A stretch of 64,000 bases of DNA from Burkholderiales bacterium (GTDB taxonomy: Bacteria; Pseudomonadota; Gammaproteobacteria; Burkholderiales; Burkholderiaceae_C), in contig JACRPO010000011.1 in NCBI GenBank assembly GCA_016223165.1, positions 1 to 64,000 of the forward strand. Reading direction: 5' to 3'. The position numbers were made by a program, and so were the translations under genes. Below are positions 1 through 7,403 of this stretch, piece by piece. Within the stretch, counting starts at the first letter, position 1, and each line of letters begins with the position of its first letter. The notes below the pieces were generated by a model. The model searched no databases, had not been told where the DNA came from, and saw only the letters and a program-made list of their open reading frames with translations.

Positions 1-590
1 GCGCGCCACCGCCGTCAGCGTGTGCGTGCCGTTGCTCGCCGTCGTGGAATTCCACGCGATCGAGTACGGCGCCGTCGTGTCTTCGGCGCCCAGGTTGACG
101 CCGTCGAGCCTGAACTGCACGCCCACCACGCCGACGTTGTCTGAGGCCGTGGCCGATACCGTGACCGAGGCGCCCGACACCGTGGCGCCGGCCGCCGGCG
201 CGCTCATCGCCACCGTCGGCGGCGTCGTGTCGGCGACCGCGTTGCTGACCGTCACGGTACGGGCGGCAGACACGGCGGTCTGGCCGGCGGCATCACGCGC
301 CACCGCGGTCAGCGTGTGCGTGCCGTTGCTGGCCGTGGTGCTGTTCCAGGTGACGGAGTAAGGCGCCGTCGTGTCCTCGCTGCCCAGGTTCGCGCCATCG
401 AGCTTGAACTGCACGCCCACCACGCCGACGTTGTCCGAGGCCGTGGCCGCCACCGTGACCGCGCTGCCGGAGACCGTGGCCCCGGCCGCCGGCGCGCTCA
501 GCGCCACCGTGGGCGGTGTCGTGTCCGACGGGCCCTGCAGCACCTTCTGCAACGAGTAGCTGTCGGTGGTCAGCGTGCCGACCGAGTCCA
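1..590 (-). repeat. Tandem Ig-domain coding repeat, 294-bp period
   Basis: The DNA around 2-50 recurs around 296-345 with few differences. The spacing of 294 bp is exactly 98 codons and matches the Ig-like repeats of the deacetylase. The high DNA identity suggests recent duplication or gene conversion. More copies may lie beyond the window edge. Confidence 0.75.
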
Positions 591-1884
591 GCGCGATGCC
601 GAAGCTCAGGGCTTGCGCGCCGGCGGGGGCGGCGCCGGGGTTGTAGGTCATCTGCGCCCAGCCCGCCGTCGCCGGCAGCAGCGGACCGTCGCGCCAGTAG
701 CGCCAGACGCCTCCCGCATCGCGATAGAACAGCACCGGCACCACCGGCGCCGTCGCCTTGTACCAGGCGCCCAGCACGTACGACGAACCGGCCTCGAGCA
801 TCGGCGCGCAACCGCCCGCAGACTGGCCCGCATCCAGCGTGCTCAGCAGCTTGACGTCGCCGCTGCTGTAGGCCGTGATCTGCACGCGCTCGGCGAACGA
901 TCCGGCCTGCGCGTCGGTGGCACGCGTCCAGGTCGCGGTCTGCGTGCCGTAGCTGTTGCGCAGCCAGCAATCGGCCCGGCCGTTGGCGTCCTGGTCCGTC
1001 TCCAGCGAGGCGTTGAGCAGCAGGTTGGGCCCGAGCGGCGGCGGCGGCGGTGGCGGCGGCAGGTCGCCGGACATCACCTGGTACACCGTGCGCACGTACG
1101 TGTAGCCCGATTCGCGCGCCTTCAGCCAGGCCAGGAACGCGTCCAGCGTGGCCGAAGTGACGGCGTAGCTGCTGCAGCCGTCACAGACGCGATGGAAGAC
1201 CAACGGCACCCAGCCGCCGCCGGTCTCTTCCGCCTGCGTGACGAGCACCTTCAGTTCATCGAGCGTCGTCGTGGACAGGATCGATTCAGGGGTACTGAGG
1301 TAGTAGGGATTGCCGGGAGGAATGGTCTCTGCCGTCGCGCAACCGCTGCACACCGCGCCCGAGGCGAGCCCGCCGACCGAGCGCGCGCTGTACTGGCCGA
1401 TGCCGGGGCAGCCCTCGGCCACGATGCTTTGCGTCGTCGGTCCGGTCGAGGCGAAGGGATAGGCGAACGAGTGGATCTGGCCCGGGTACCAGCCATTGAG
1501 CGTTTGCAGGTCACCACAGATCGCCGTGCGCTGCGCGGCATCGGACAGCGTGGCCAGGTCGACGTGGTTCGTCGTGTGCCCGGCGATTTCGTGGCCGGCG
1601 GCGAACAAGGCGTCGAGCTCGGCCTTCGTCAGGTAGTCACCGCCGCTGCCGATGAGGTTGGCGTTGACGTAGAAGGTGCCCTTCATGCCGTAGCGCTGCA
1701 GGATGTCGCGCACGGGGGACTGCGTCAGCCCGTCATCGAAGGTCAGCGAGACGATGGTCCTCCCCGTCGCGGCTTGTGCGTGCGCCGAGGGCGCCAGCAA
1801 GAGCGCGGCCACGGCGAGGCCGGCGAGCGTGAAGTGAACGGCGGCCAGCGCGGCCCTGCCGATGGCTGCGGGCATGGCGGGCAT
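1..1884 (-). CDS. Secreted polysaccharide deacetylase with Ig-like repeats (C-terminus cut by window edge)
   Basis: Only the first 628 residues are in the window; no stop is reached. An N-terminal hydrophobic segment ending near AHAQ (about residues 12-37) looks like a signal peptide. A NodB/CE4 domain follows, with TFDDG at residues 48-52 and the metal motif H103-x3-H107, so metal-dependent removal of N- or O-acetyl groups from an extracellular polysaccharide is expected. After a proline run comes a region (about 305-450) that resembles a carbohydrate-binding beta-sandwich. Two bacterial Ig-like repeats of 98 residues follow, each opening with DTTPPTVA (from about 454 and 552). The start codon lies 1 base after the stop of the upstream gene (TGACATG), so the two are probably translationally coupled. 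The neighbouring glycosyltransferase locus suggests it modifies that polymer. Confidence 0.85.
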   Translation of the reverse strand, partial: MPAMPAAIGRAALAAVHFTLAGLAVAALLLAPSAHAQAATGRTIVSLTFDDGLTQSPVRDILQRYGMKGTFYVNANLIGSGGDYLTKAELDALFAAGHEIAGHTTNHVDLATLSDAAQRTAICGDLQTLNGWYPGQIHSFAYPFASTGPTTQSIVAEGCPGIGQYSARSVGGLASGAVCSGCATAETIPPGNPYYLSTPESILSTTTLDELKVLVTQAEETGGGWVPLVFHRVCDGCSSYAVTSATLDAFLAWLKARESGYTYVRTVYQVMSGDLPPPPPPPPLGPNLLLNASLETDQDANGRADCWLRNSYGTQTATWTRATDAQAGSFAERVQITAYSSGDVKLLSTLDAGQSAGGCAPMLEAGSSYVLGAWYKATAPVVPVLFYRDAGGVWRYWRDGPLLPATAGWAQMTYNPGAAPAGAQALSFGIALDSVGTLTTDSYSLQKVLQGPSDTTPPTVALSAPAAGATVSGSAVTVAATASDNVGVVGVQFKLDGANLGSEDTTAPYSVTWNSTTASNGTHTLTAVARDAAGQTAVSAARTVTVSNAVADTTPPTVAMSAPAAGATVSGASVTVSATASDNVGVVGVQFRLDGVNLGAEDTTAPYSIAWNSTTASNGTHTLTAVAR

Positions 1885-1885
1885 G

Positions 1886-2470
1886 TCAGCGCACCTCGAC
1901 GTCGGCGAACACCGGCTGCGCCAGGTGCCGGGACCCGTTGTCGGGCGAAACCGCCACGACGATCGTGTAGGTGCCCGGATACGCGAACGTCACGCGAAGC
2001 GGCCAGCGCCTGTCGAAGCCGGCGCCGATGGCGAACCCGCCGCGCCGATGCCGCTCTCGGTGTTCGGTGCTGTCTTCCTCGCCGACCGCGCCCATCACGC
2101 CGCCGTCGACGATCTCCAGCAGCACGGGGCTCCACCCGCCGCGCTCCTGCACCTCGACCTTGACGTTGTCGGGACTCAGTTCGCGGTGGCTCTGGCCATG
2201 CGTCTTGTCGTGGACGATGATCCTCAGGCGAGCGGCCGGCGCTTCATCGCCCGGGTTCTGCAGGCGGATGCTCAGGCCCGGCAGTGCCTGGCCCGCGCGC
2301 GCTGCGGCGGGCGCCGCCAACTGCAGCGGCAGCAGGCGCGAAAACCGTACGTAGGGCTCTCGTGGTTGTGCCCGCGCTTCGCTGGCCGCAATTGCGGCCG
2401 CACCCAACAAAAGCACGGCGGCGACAGCCTGCGCCAAGACTTTGGTTGTAAATCTTGGTAAACGCGTCAT
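1886..2470 (-). CDS. Small secreted protein of unknown function
   Basis: The protein has 194 residues. The start was chosen at the ATG after a good ribosome site (GGGAGGA on the minus strand, about 2480-2486). The first 35 residues form a classic signal peptide (hydrophobic core VAAVLLLGAAAIAA, then ARAQ). The mature part is about 160 residues, rich in beta-strand-forming stretches, and ends in a segment that could be a small Ig-like or CARDB-like fold (TFAYPGTYTIVVAVSPDNG). No family was recognised. It sits 1 base ahead of the deacetylase gene and is divergent from the exopolysaccharide genes, so an accessory periplasmic or extracellular role is inferred. Confidence 0.75.
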   Translation of the reverse strand: MTRLPRFTTKVLAQAVAAVLLLGAAAIAASEARAQPREPYVRFSRLLPLQLAAPAAARAGQALPGLSIRLQNPGDEAPAARLRIIVHDKTHGQSHRELSPDNVKVEVQERGGWSPVLLEIVDGGVMGAVGEEDSTEHRERHRRGGFAIGAGFDRRWPLRVTFAYPGTYTIVVAVSPDNGSRHLAQPVFADVEVR

Positions 2471-2757
2471 TCCCGGATTCCTCCCTGTTTTATTGGAATT
2501 CGAATGCGGCGCGGACCCGCCAATCCGAAAGTCGAGCACCTTGAACTGCCGGTGCGTGGCCCTCGGAGAGAAGGGTGCGAGCATGCCGAGCTCGAGGCAA
2601 AGGTCAATCCCTGCAACTGCGCCGCACCCCCCCTATTCAGGTGGCCCGGACTTGCCACCGGATTGGCTTACAACTCGCAGCCCTCTGTATCTCCTGTATA
2701 CCGGGCACCGTGTTACGGCGAGAAAACCAATACAAAAGAAGAGCGTTAGGGAGGGTC
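2471..2757. promoter_or_regulatory. Divergent intergenic control region of the exopolysaccharide locus
   Basis: This 287-bp gap separates two divergent transcription units and is less GC-rich than its surroundings. It must carry promoters for both. Ribosome sites are clear at both ends (AGGGAGGG at about 2748-2755 for the plus gene; GGGAGGA for the minus gene). A weak sigma70-like pair, TTGGCT and TGTATC 17 bp apart, lies near 2663-2691. No convincing operator palindrome was seen. Confidence 0.4.
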
Positions 2758-5637
2758 ATGTCGAGCACATCGGTCGAAAAGGCGTCCGCACGAACGGGGG
2801 CAGCGCCGCAAACGCCGCCATTCACCGATTCGGAATTGATGCCCGGGGCGGTTTATGCGATCGGCATCGAAACCGCGGCCGCTCGGCTGCCGCTGCTCTG
2901 GGCGCCGCTCGAATCGGCCCTGCTTGCCGGCCGGCCCTGTGTGCTCATCACGCGCCTCGATCCGCAGGACAGCCCGCTGCGCGAAGTGCTGGAGCAGGCC
3001 CGCCGAATGCTCGACGGCAACGCCGGCGACCCGGCGCGGCTGCAGGTGCTCTCGGCGATCGGCGACTACGCCGTCAACCTGTTCCTGCACGGCGCCCCGG
3101 GCTATCTCGCGGAACTCGACCGCTACGCGCTCGCGCCCGGCTCGCTGGTGCTGGTGGACGAGGCAGACGACCTGTACACGCCGCACGACCACGACGCCCT
3201 GTCGCAGCAGGCCCGCGCCTACCACGCCTGGTGCGCGCGGCACGGGCACACGATGGTCCAGCTGCACCTGCGCGCCGGCGCGCACCGGCCGATGCTCGAC
3301 GGCAACCAGGCTGCGGCCCAGCACCTGGCCGGCATCGCCAGGGTGACCGCGCAGCCTGAGGGCCTGCGCCTGACGGTGGACTTCTGGGCGTCGCCATCCG
3401 GGCTGCGCATCGGCTCGGTGCTCGAGCTCGAGCCGCGGCTGCCGGCGTCGTCGCGCCCGCTCCTGTGGTACGTGGGGCCGCCGGAGACCGGGCTCGACGG
3501 CCTCGCCCGGCAATTCGCCGTGCGCCGCGCCGCATCGGTGGCCGAAGTGCTGCGCTGGAGCGGCGAAGAGCGCAACGACAGCCTGAGCATCGTCGTCACG
3601 CTCGACCCGCGCGACGATTTCGCAAGCTGTCTCGAGGATCTGGCCCGGTTGCGTGCCGCCACGGGAGAACGGGCCTACATCGTCGTGCGCGAATCGGGGT
3701 TCCGCTTGCGCGAGTTCACGCAGCAGCGGCAGCTGCTGCGCGCCGGCGTCGACCTGGTGCTGCCCGGCCTGCAGCCGCTGCGCAAGCTGGCGCTGCAACT
3801 GCCGCAAGCGCAGGCGCAGCGCAGCGTGAAGGCGGCCGCCGAAGCCGCCGCCGCCCCCGGCGATGGCCCCGAGCCCTGGGTGCTCGAGTCGCAGGCCGGC
3901 CCCGGCTCCGCCGGCGCCGCCTTCGCCGACGAGGTCGAGCGCCAGGTGCGCTCCAGCACATCGTGGCAGGTGCCTTGCGCGCTCGTCGAGGTCGAGCTCG
4001 ACGACATCGCGGCCGGCGCGGCGCCCGCCGACGGCGCGCCGCGCGCCGGCCGCAAGAGCGACCTGAGCGCCGCGACCCCGCTGGCGCGCTTCGTCTTCAT
4101 GACGGGGTGCCGTGGTCGCGACGCCGTCAACGCCGTGCTTCGCGGCATGGGTGACGAGCTGGCGCGGCAGGTGCGGCGCATCCATCTGTACGCCCTCGAT
4201 TCGGCCATCGTCGAGCGGCTCGGCCAGCTGCGCGCGCAGACCGCGCCCGCAGCGCCGGCAGCTGCGGCGCCGCAAGACAAGAGCGGCACCAACGTGGTCA
4301 CGATGTCGGCCTCCAGCCGCGCGGCACGCGGCCACCTCGGCGCCGCCTTGCTCGCGGCGCTGCTGGCCGCCACCGGCGTGTGGTCAGACCTGGCGCGCGC
4401 GCAGGGCGCGCCGGCGCAGACCGACGTTGCAGCCACCGGCTCCGCCGCGCCCACCCAGCCCGCCGCGAGCGCGGCCGCGTACGAACAGGGCCGCTACGAG
4501 GAGGCCGCGCGTCTGGGCCTCGCCGACCTGGTGCGCGAGCCGGAGAACCACGCGTTGCGCCTGCGCGTCGCCAACAGCCTTGCGTGGACCGGGCGCTACC
4601 GGCATGCCATCGAGCAGTACGGACGGCTCGCGACGACCCCCCTGGCAAACGCGGCGACCGTCGGGCTGGCCAACGTGCACCTGTGGAGCGGCCGTCCCCA
4701 CCTGGCCGATCCGATGTTCCGGCGCGTGCTGGCCGCCGATCCGGGCGACGCCGTGGCCCGGGAGGGGCTCGCCAACGCGCAGCGCCGGTTGCGCCCGCGC
4801 AGCACCCTGCGCGCTAGCCGGGTCGACGACTCCAGCCGGACGGTGCGCCGCACGGGCGCGCTCGCGCATCGCTGGCGCGACGAGAGCCTGATGCAGGTCT
4901 TCGAGCTGGCCGGCGAGCATGTCGACGAAAGCCGCTCGCCCGCCGGGCCCGACTTGCAGCCGCGCAAGGCCAGCTTCGAGTACCAGCACCTGGGGCTGCC
5001 GCTGGCGCCCAGGGTCCGCCTCACCAGCGACAGCGGCGTGAAGTCCTCGTTCTTCGCCGAGCTCGCACTGCAGGTGGCCGACGCGGCCACGGTGGAGATC
5101 GGCCGCGTGAACTGGGGCGAGCTCGCCTTCGCGCCGGACGCGCGCCGCGATGGCCTGTTCGCCCGCCGCGTCGGCGTCGCGGGTCAGGTCGAATCGCCGT
5201 ACGGAGGATTCGGCGGCAGCGCCGCCCACTTCGCGCTGTCCGACGGCAACGGCGTGCACGAGTTCAGCGCCCGGTTCACGCCCGCCTGGCAGCCCTTCGC
5301 GCAGGGCATCGGCCTGCGCGCCTCGGCAGGCGTCTACGGCCGCAAGGCCGAGCGCCACGACCCCCGCTACTGGTCACCCGCCTCCGGCTACTACGTTGCC
5401 CAGGTCGGGCTGGCGCTGAATCGCTGGGGCGACGACTGGAACCTGAGCGCCGAGCTCAAGCGCGGCCTGCGCCTGGGCGGCGAAGGCGCCGGCGGCTGGA
5501 CGGCCGGCTTCGCCGGCGAGTACTGGGTGAACGTCGACTGGACCGTGCGCGTCGAGGGGCTGCACATCGAGACCCGCCGTGACGGCTCGGCCTACCGCTC
5601 GACGTCGTTCGCGCTGTCGCTCGACCGCCTCTGGTGA
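2758..5637 (+). CDS. BcsE-like GIL domain fused in frame to TPR/outer-membrane beta-barrel exporter
   Basis: The protein has 959 residues; the ATG at 2758 follows a strong AGGGAGGG site. Residues 25-510 resemble BcsE: a degenerate RecA-like N-terminal domain, then a GIL-like c-di-GMP-binding domain (about 282-510). The domain carries IVVRESGFRLR, and R432-K-S-D435 where BcsE has RxGD, followed by the typical FVFMTGCRGRDA segment. At M516 a new hydrophobic segment begins and ends in ARA (546-548), which is a perfect signal-peptide look-alike. Residues 571-690 contain TPR repeats, and 690-959 a C-terminal beta-barrel ending in ALSLDRLW, as in PgaA or BcsC exporters. A cytoplasmic nucleotide sensor and an outer-membrane pore in one chain is topologically odd. 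Cleavage at the internal signal, internal initiation, or a lost stop codon could explain it. The glycosyltransferase gene overlaps its stop codon. Confidence 0.8.
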   Translation: MSSTSVEKASARTGAAPQTPPFTDSELMPGAVYAIGIETAAARLPLLWAPLESALLAGRPCVLITRLDPQDSPLREVLEQARRMLDGNAGDPARLQVLSAIGDYAVNLFLHGAPGYLAELDRYALAPGSLVLVDEADDLYTPHDHDALSQQARAYHAWCARHGHTMVQLHLRAGAHRPMLDGNQAAAQHLAGIARVTAQPEGLRLTVDFWASPSGLRIGSVLELEPRLPASSRPLLWYVGPPETGLDGLARQFAVRRAASVAEVLRWSGEERNDSLSIVVTLDPRDDFASCLEDLARLRAATGERAYIVVRESGFRLREFTQQRQLLRAGVDLVLPGLQPLRKLALQLPQAQAQRSVKAAAEAAAAPGDGPEPWVLESQAGPGSAGAAFADEVERQVRSSTSWQVPCALVEVELDDIAAGAAPADGAPRAGRKSDLSAATPLARFVFMTGCRGRDAVNAVLRGMGDELARQVRRIHLYALDSAIVERLGQLRAQTAPAAPAAAAPQDKSGTNVVTMSASSRAARGHLGAALLAALLAATGVWSDLARAQGAPAQTDVAATGSAAPTQPAASAAAYEQGRYEEAARLGLADLVREPENHALRLRVANSLAWTGRYRHAIEQYGRLATTPLANAATVGLANVHLWSGRPHLADPMFRRVLAADPGDAVAREGLANAQRRLRPRSTLRASRVDDSSRTVRRTGALAHRWRDESLMQVFELAGEHVDESRSPAGPDLQPRKASFEYQHLGLPLAPRVRLTSDSGVKSSFFAELALQVADAATVEIGRVNWGELAFAPDARRDGLFARRVGVAGQVESPYGGFGGSAAHFALSDGNGVHEFSARFTPAWQPFAQGIGLRASAGVYGRKAERHDPRYWSPASGYYVAQVGLALNRWGDDWNLSAELKRGLRLGGEGAGGWTAGFAGEYWVNVDWTVRVEGLHIETRRDGSAYRSTSFALSLDRLW

Positions 5638-7043
5638 GCAGGCACGCCCGGGCTTTCGCCATGCATCGCCAACGCATCCCGGCCATCGCCACGGCGCTGA
5701 CGCTGCTGGCCGTGCTCGCGCCGATGCCGCTGCTGCTGCCCGACCTGAACGAGCGCGCCGTGCTCGCCTGGCACGTGCTCGTGCATACCGACGGTGCGCC
5801 GGTCGGCCTCTCGCACGCGGCCATGCTGGTGCTCGGCAGCTACGTGGTCCTGCTCGTCGTTCGCTACGTCGCCTTCGTCGCCGGCTCGCTGCTGGGCGGG
5901 CTGCGTGACGACGCCGACGCCGACGCCGAAGGCAACGTGCCCGCCGGCGAGCGCGGCGCCGGCCCGGCCGGGCGCCTGCCCTGGCCGCTCGTGACCATCG
6001 TCGTGCCGGCCTACAACGAGGGGCCGGTCATCCGGCAGTCGATCCGCTCGCTGCTGCGCCTGGACTATCCGTGCTTCGAGGTGCTGGTGGTGGACGACGG
6101 CTCGAGCGACGACACCTACCCGCGCGCGCTCGAGGCCAGCCGCGGCCACGGCCGCGTGCGCGTGATCCGCAAGGCCAACGGCGGCAAGGCCTCGGCGCTG
6201 AACGTCGGCCTCGCGCATGCTCGCGGCACGCTGGTCCTCAACATGGATGCCGACAGCAAGCTCAGCGGCAACGCGCTGCGCGCCTGCGTGCGCCACTTCC
6301 GCGACCCCTCGGTGGGCGCGGTCGCGGGCAACATCAAGGTCGTCAACCGCGAGAACCTGGCCACGCGGCTGCAGGCCATCGAATACATCCACGGGCTCGG
6401 GCTCGAGCGCCGCGCGCAGGACGCGATCAAGGCCGTCAGCGTCATCGGCGGGCCGCTCGGCATGTTCCGCCGCGATGCGCTGCGCGAGGTCGGCGGCTAC
6501 GACAGCGACACCTTCGCCGAGGACCGCGACGTGACGCTGAAGCTGCTGGCGCGAGGCTGGCTCGTGACCTACGAGCCGCAGGCCATGGCCTGGTGCGAGT
6601 CGCCCAGCCGCTGGCTCGACCTGCTCGGCCAGCGCTACCGCTGGACGCGCGGCACCGTGCAGGCAGTGCGCAAGCACCGGCGCTGGCTCTGGTCGCTGCG
6701 CACCAGCCCGGTGATGTGCCTGTCGCTGTGGTACATGACGATCGACAGCTTCGTCGTGCCGGTGATGAGCCTGGCCATGCTCGGCTTCTTCGGCTACCTG
6801 GCACTGGCCTACGGCAGCAGCGAGTTCCTGCTGCTGTGGTGGACACAGGCGGCGCTGTTCGACGTGGCAGTGACGCTGTACTGCGTCGAGTTCGACGGCG
6901 AGGACCGCGCGCTCGTGCCCTACGCGCTGGCGCTGCGCTTCTACGCCATCTTCACCGACGTGGCCAAGCTGCTGGCCACTGCGGAGGAGCTGTTCCAGGT
7001 CGAGATGAGCTGGGGCAAGCTGGTCAGGGAAGGAAAACTCTAG
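5634..7043 (+). CDS. Processive family 2 glycosyltransferase (PgaC-like polysaccharide synthase)
   Basis: The protein has 469 residues from a GTG that overlaps the stop of the preceding gene (TGGTGAG). An alternative ATG lies at 5661, and neither has a clear ribosome site. Membrane helices near residues 15-35 and 62-90 are followed by a GT-A domain with the synthase signatures VDDGSSDD (153-160), NMDAD (203-207), AED (295-297) and QRYRW (333-337). Several C-terminal helices start near residue 355. This matches PgaC, hyaluronan or cellulose synthase-type enzymes that polymerise and translocate a sugar chain across the inner membrane. No PilZ domain is present, so any c-di-GMP control would have to act through a partner such as the upstream BcsE-like domain. 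Confidence 0.92.
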   Translation: MSRHARAFAMHRQRIPAIATALTLLAVLAPMPLLLPDLNERAVLAWHVLVHTDGAPVGLSHAAMLVLGSYVVLLVVRYVAFVAGSLLGGLRDDADADAEGNVPAGERGAGPAGRLPWPLVTIVVPAYNEGPVIRQSIRSLLRLDYPCFEVLVVDDGSSDDTYPRALEASRGHGRVRVIRKANGGKASALNVGLAHARGTLVLNMDADSKLSGNALRACVRHFRDPSVGAVAGNIKVVNRENLATRLQAIEYIHGLGLERRAQDAIKAVSVIGGPLGMFRRDALREVGGYDSDTFAEDRDVTLKLLARGWLVTYEPQAMAWCESPSRWLDLLGQRYRWTRGTVQAVRKHRRWLWSLRTSPVMCLSLWYMTIDSFVVPVMSLAMLGFFGYLALAYGSSEFLLLWWTQAALFDVAVTLYCVEFDGEDRALVPYALALRFYAIFTDVAKLLATAEELFQVEMSWGKLVREGKL

Positions 7044-7403
7044 ATGGACATCGATCCGATCGTCTTGCTCGCCTACGTCAGCGTGGCCATCAACGTCATC
7101 ACGATGATCGCCGCCTGCGCGGCCTACGCGATGTTCCACGTGCGCCGGCGCCGGCGGCGGCACCAGCCTCGCGCGGCGCCCGCGGCGGCCGCGTTCGCGC
7201 CGACCGCGGTGTTCCTGCGGCCCTGCCCGATGACGTTCGCCGTCGCCGCGGGCGGCGCCGCCGACCTGAAGGACGCGAGAGCTTCGCCGACGACGGGCAC
7301 GCTGTCGACGGCGACGGCCGCGTCGGCCAACGCACCGACTGCCGCACCGACTACCGCACTGGCTTCCGAGCCGAAGGCCGAACGGGCGCTGGCCGCCGCA
7401 TGA
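7044..7403 (+). CDS. Small inner-membrane protein of the exopolysaccharide operon
   Basis: The ATG follows immediately after the synthase stop codon. The 119-residue product has one strong membrane helix (about residues 6-27), then an arginine-rich stretch RRRRRRH and an Ala/Thr/Pro-rich tail. No homologous family was recognised. Its size, membrane nature and position directly after a PgaC-like synthase recall PgaD, the small partner that PgaC needs, but there is no clear sequence match. The next gene starts inside its stop codon (ATGA), which indicates translational coupling. Confidence 0.75.
   Translation: MDIDPIVLLAYVSVAINVITMIAACAAYAMFHVRRRRRRHQPRAAPAAAAFAPTAVFLRPCPMTFAVAAGGAADLKDARASPTTGTLSTATAASANAPTAAPTTALASEPKAERALAAA

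Noticed and set aside
316..2163. Long plus-strand open frame opposite the deacetylase
   Set aside because: Arg/Ala-rich translation without domains; it is the antisense shadow of a gene with intact catalytic motifs.
2575..2757. N-terminal extension of the BcsE-like fusion from an upstream ATG
   Set aside because: The extension reads as non-coding; the ATG at 2758 has a strong ribosome site.
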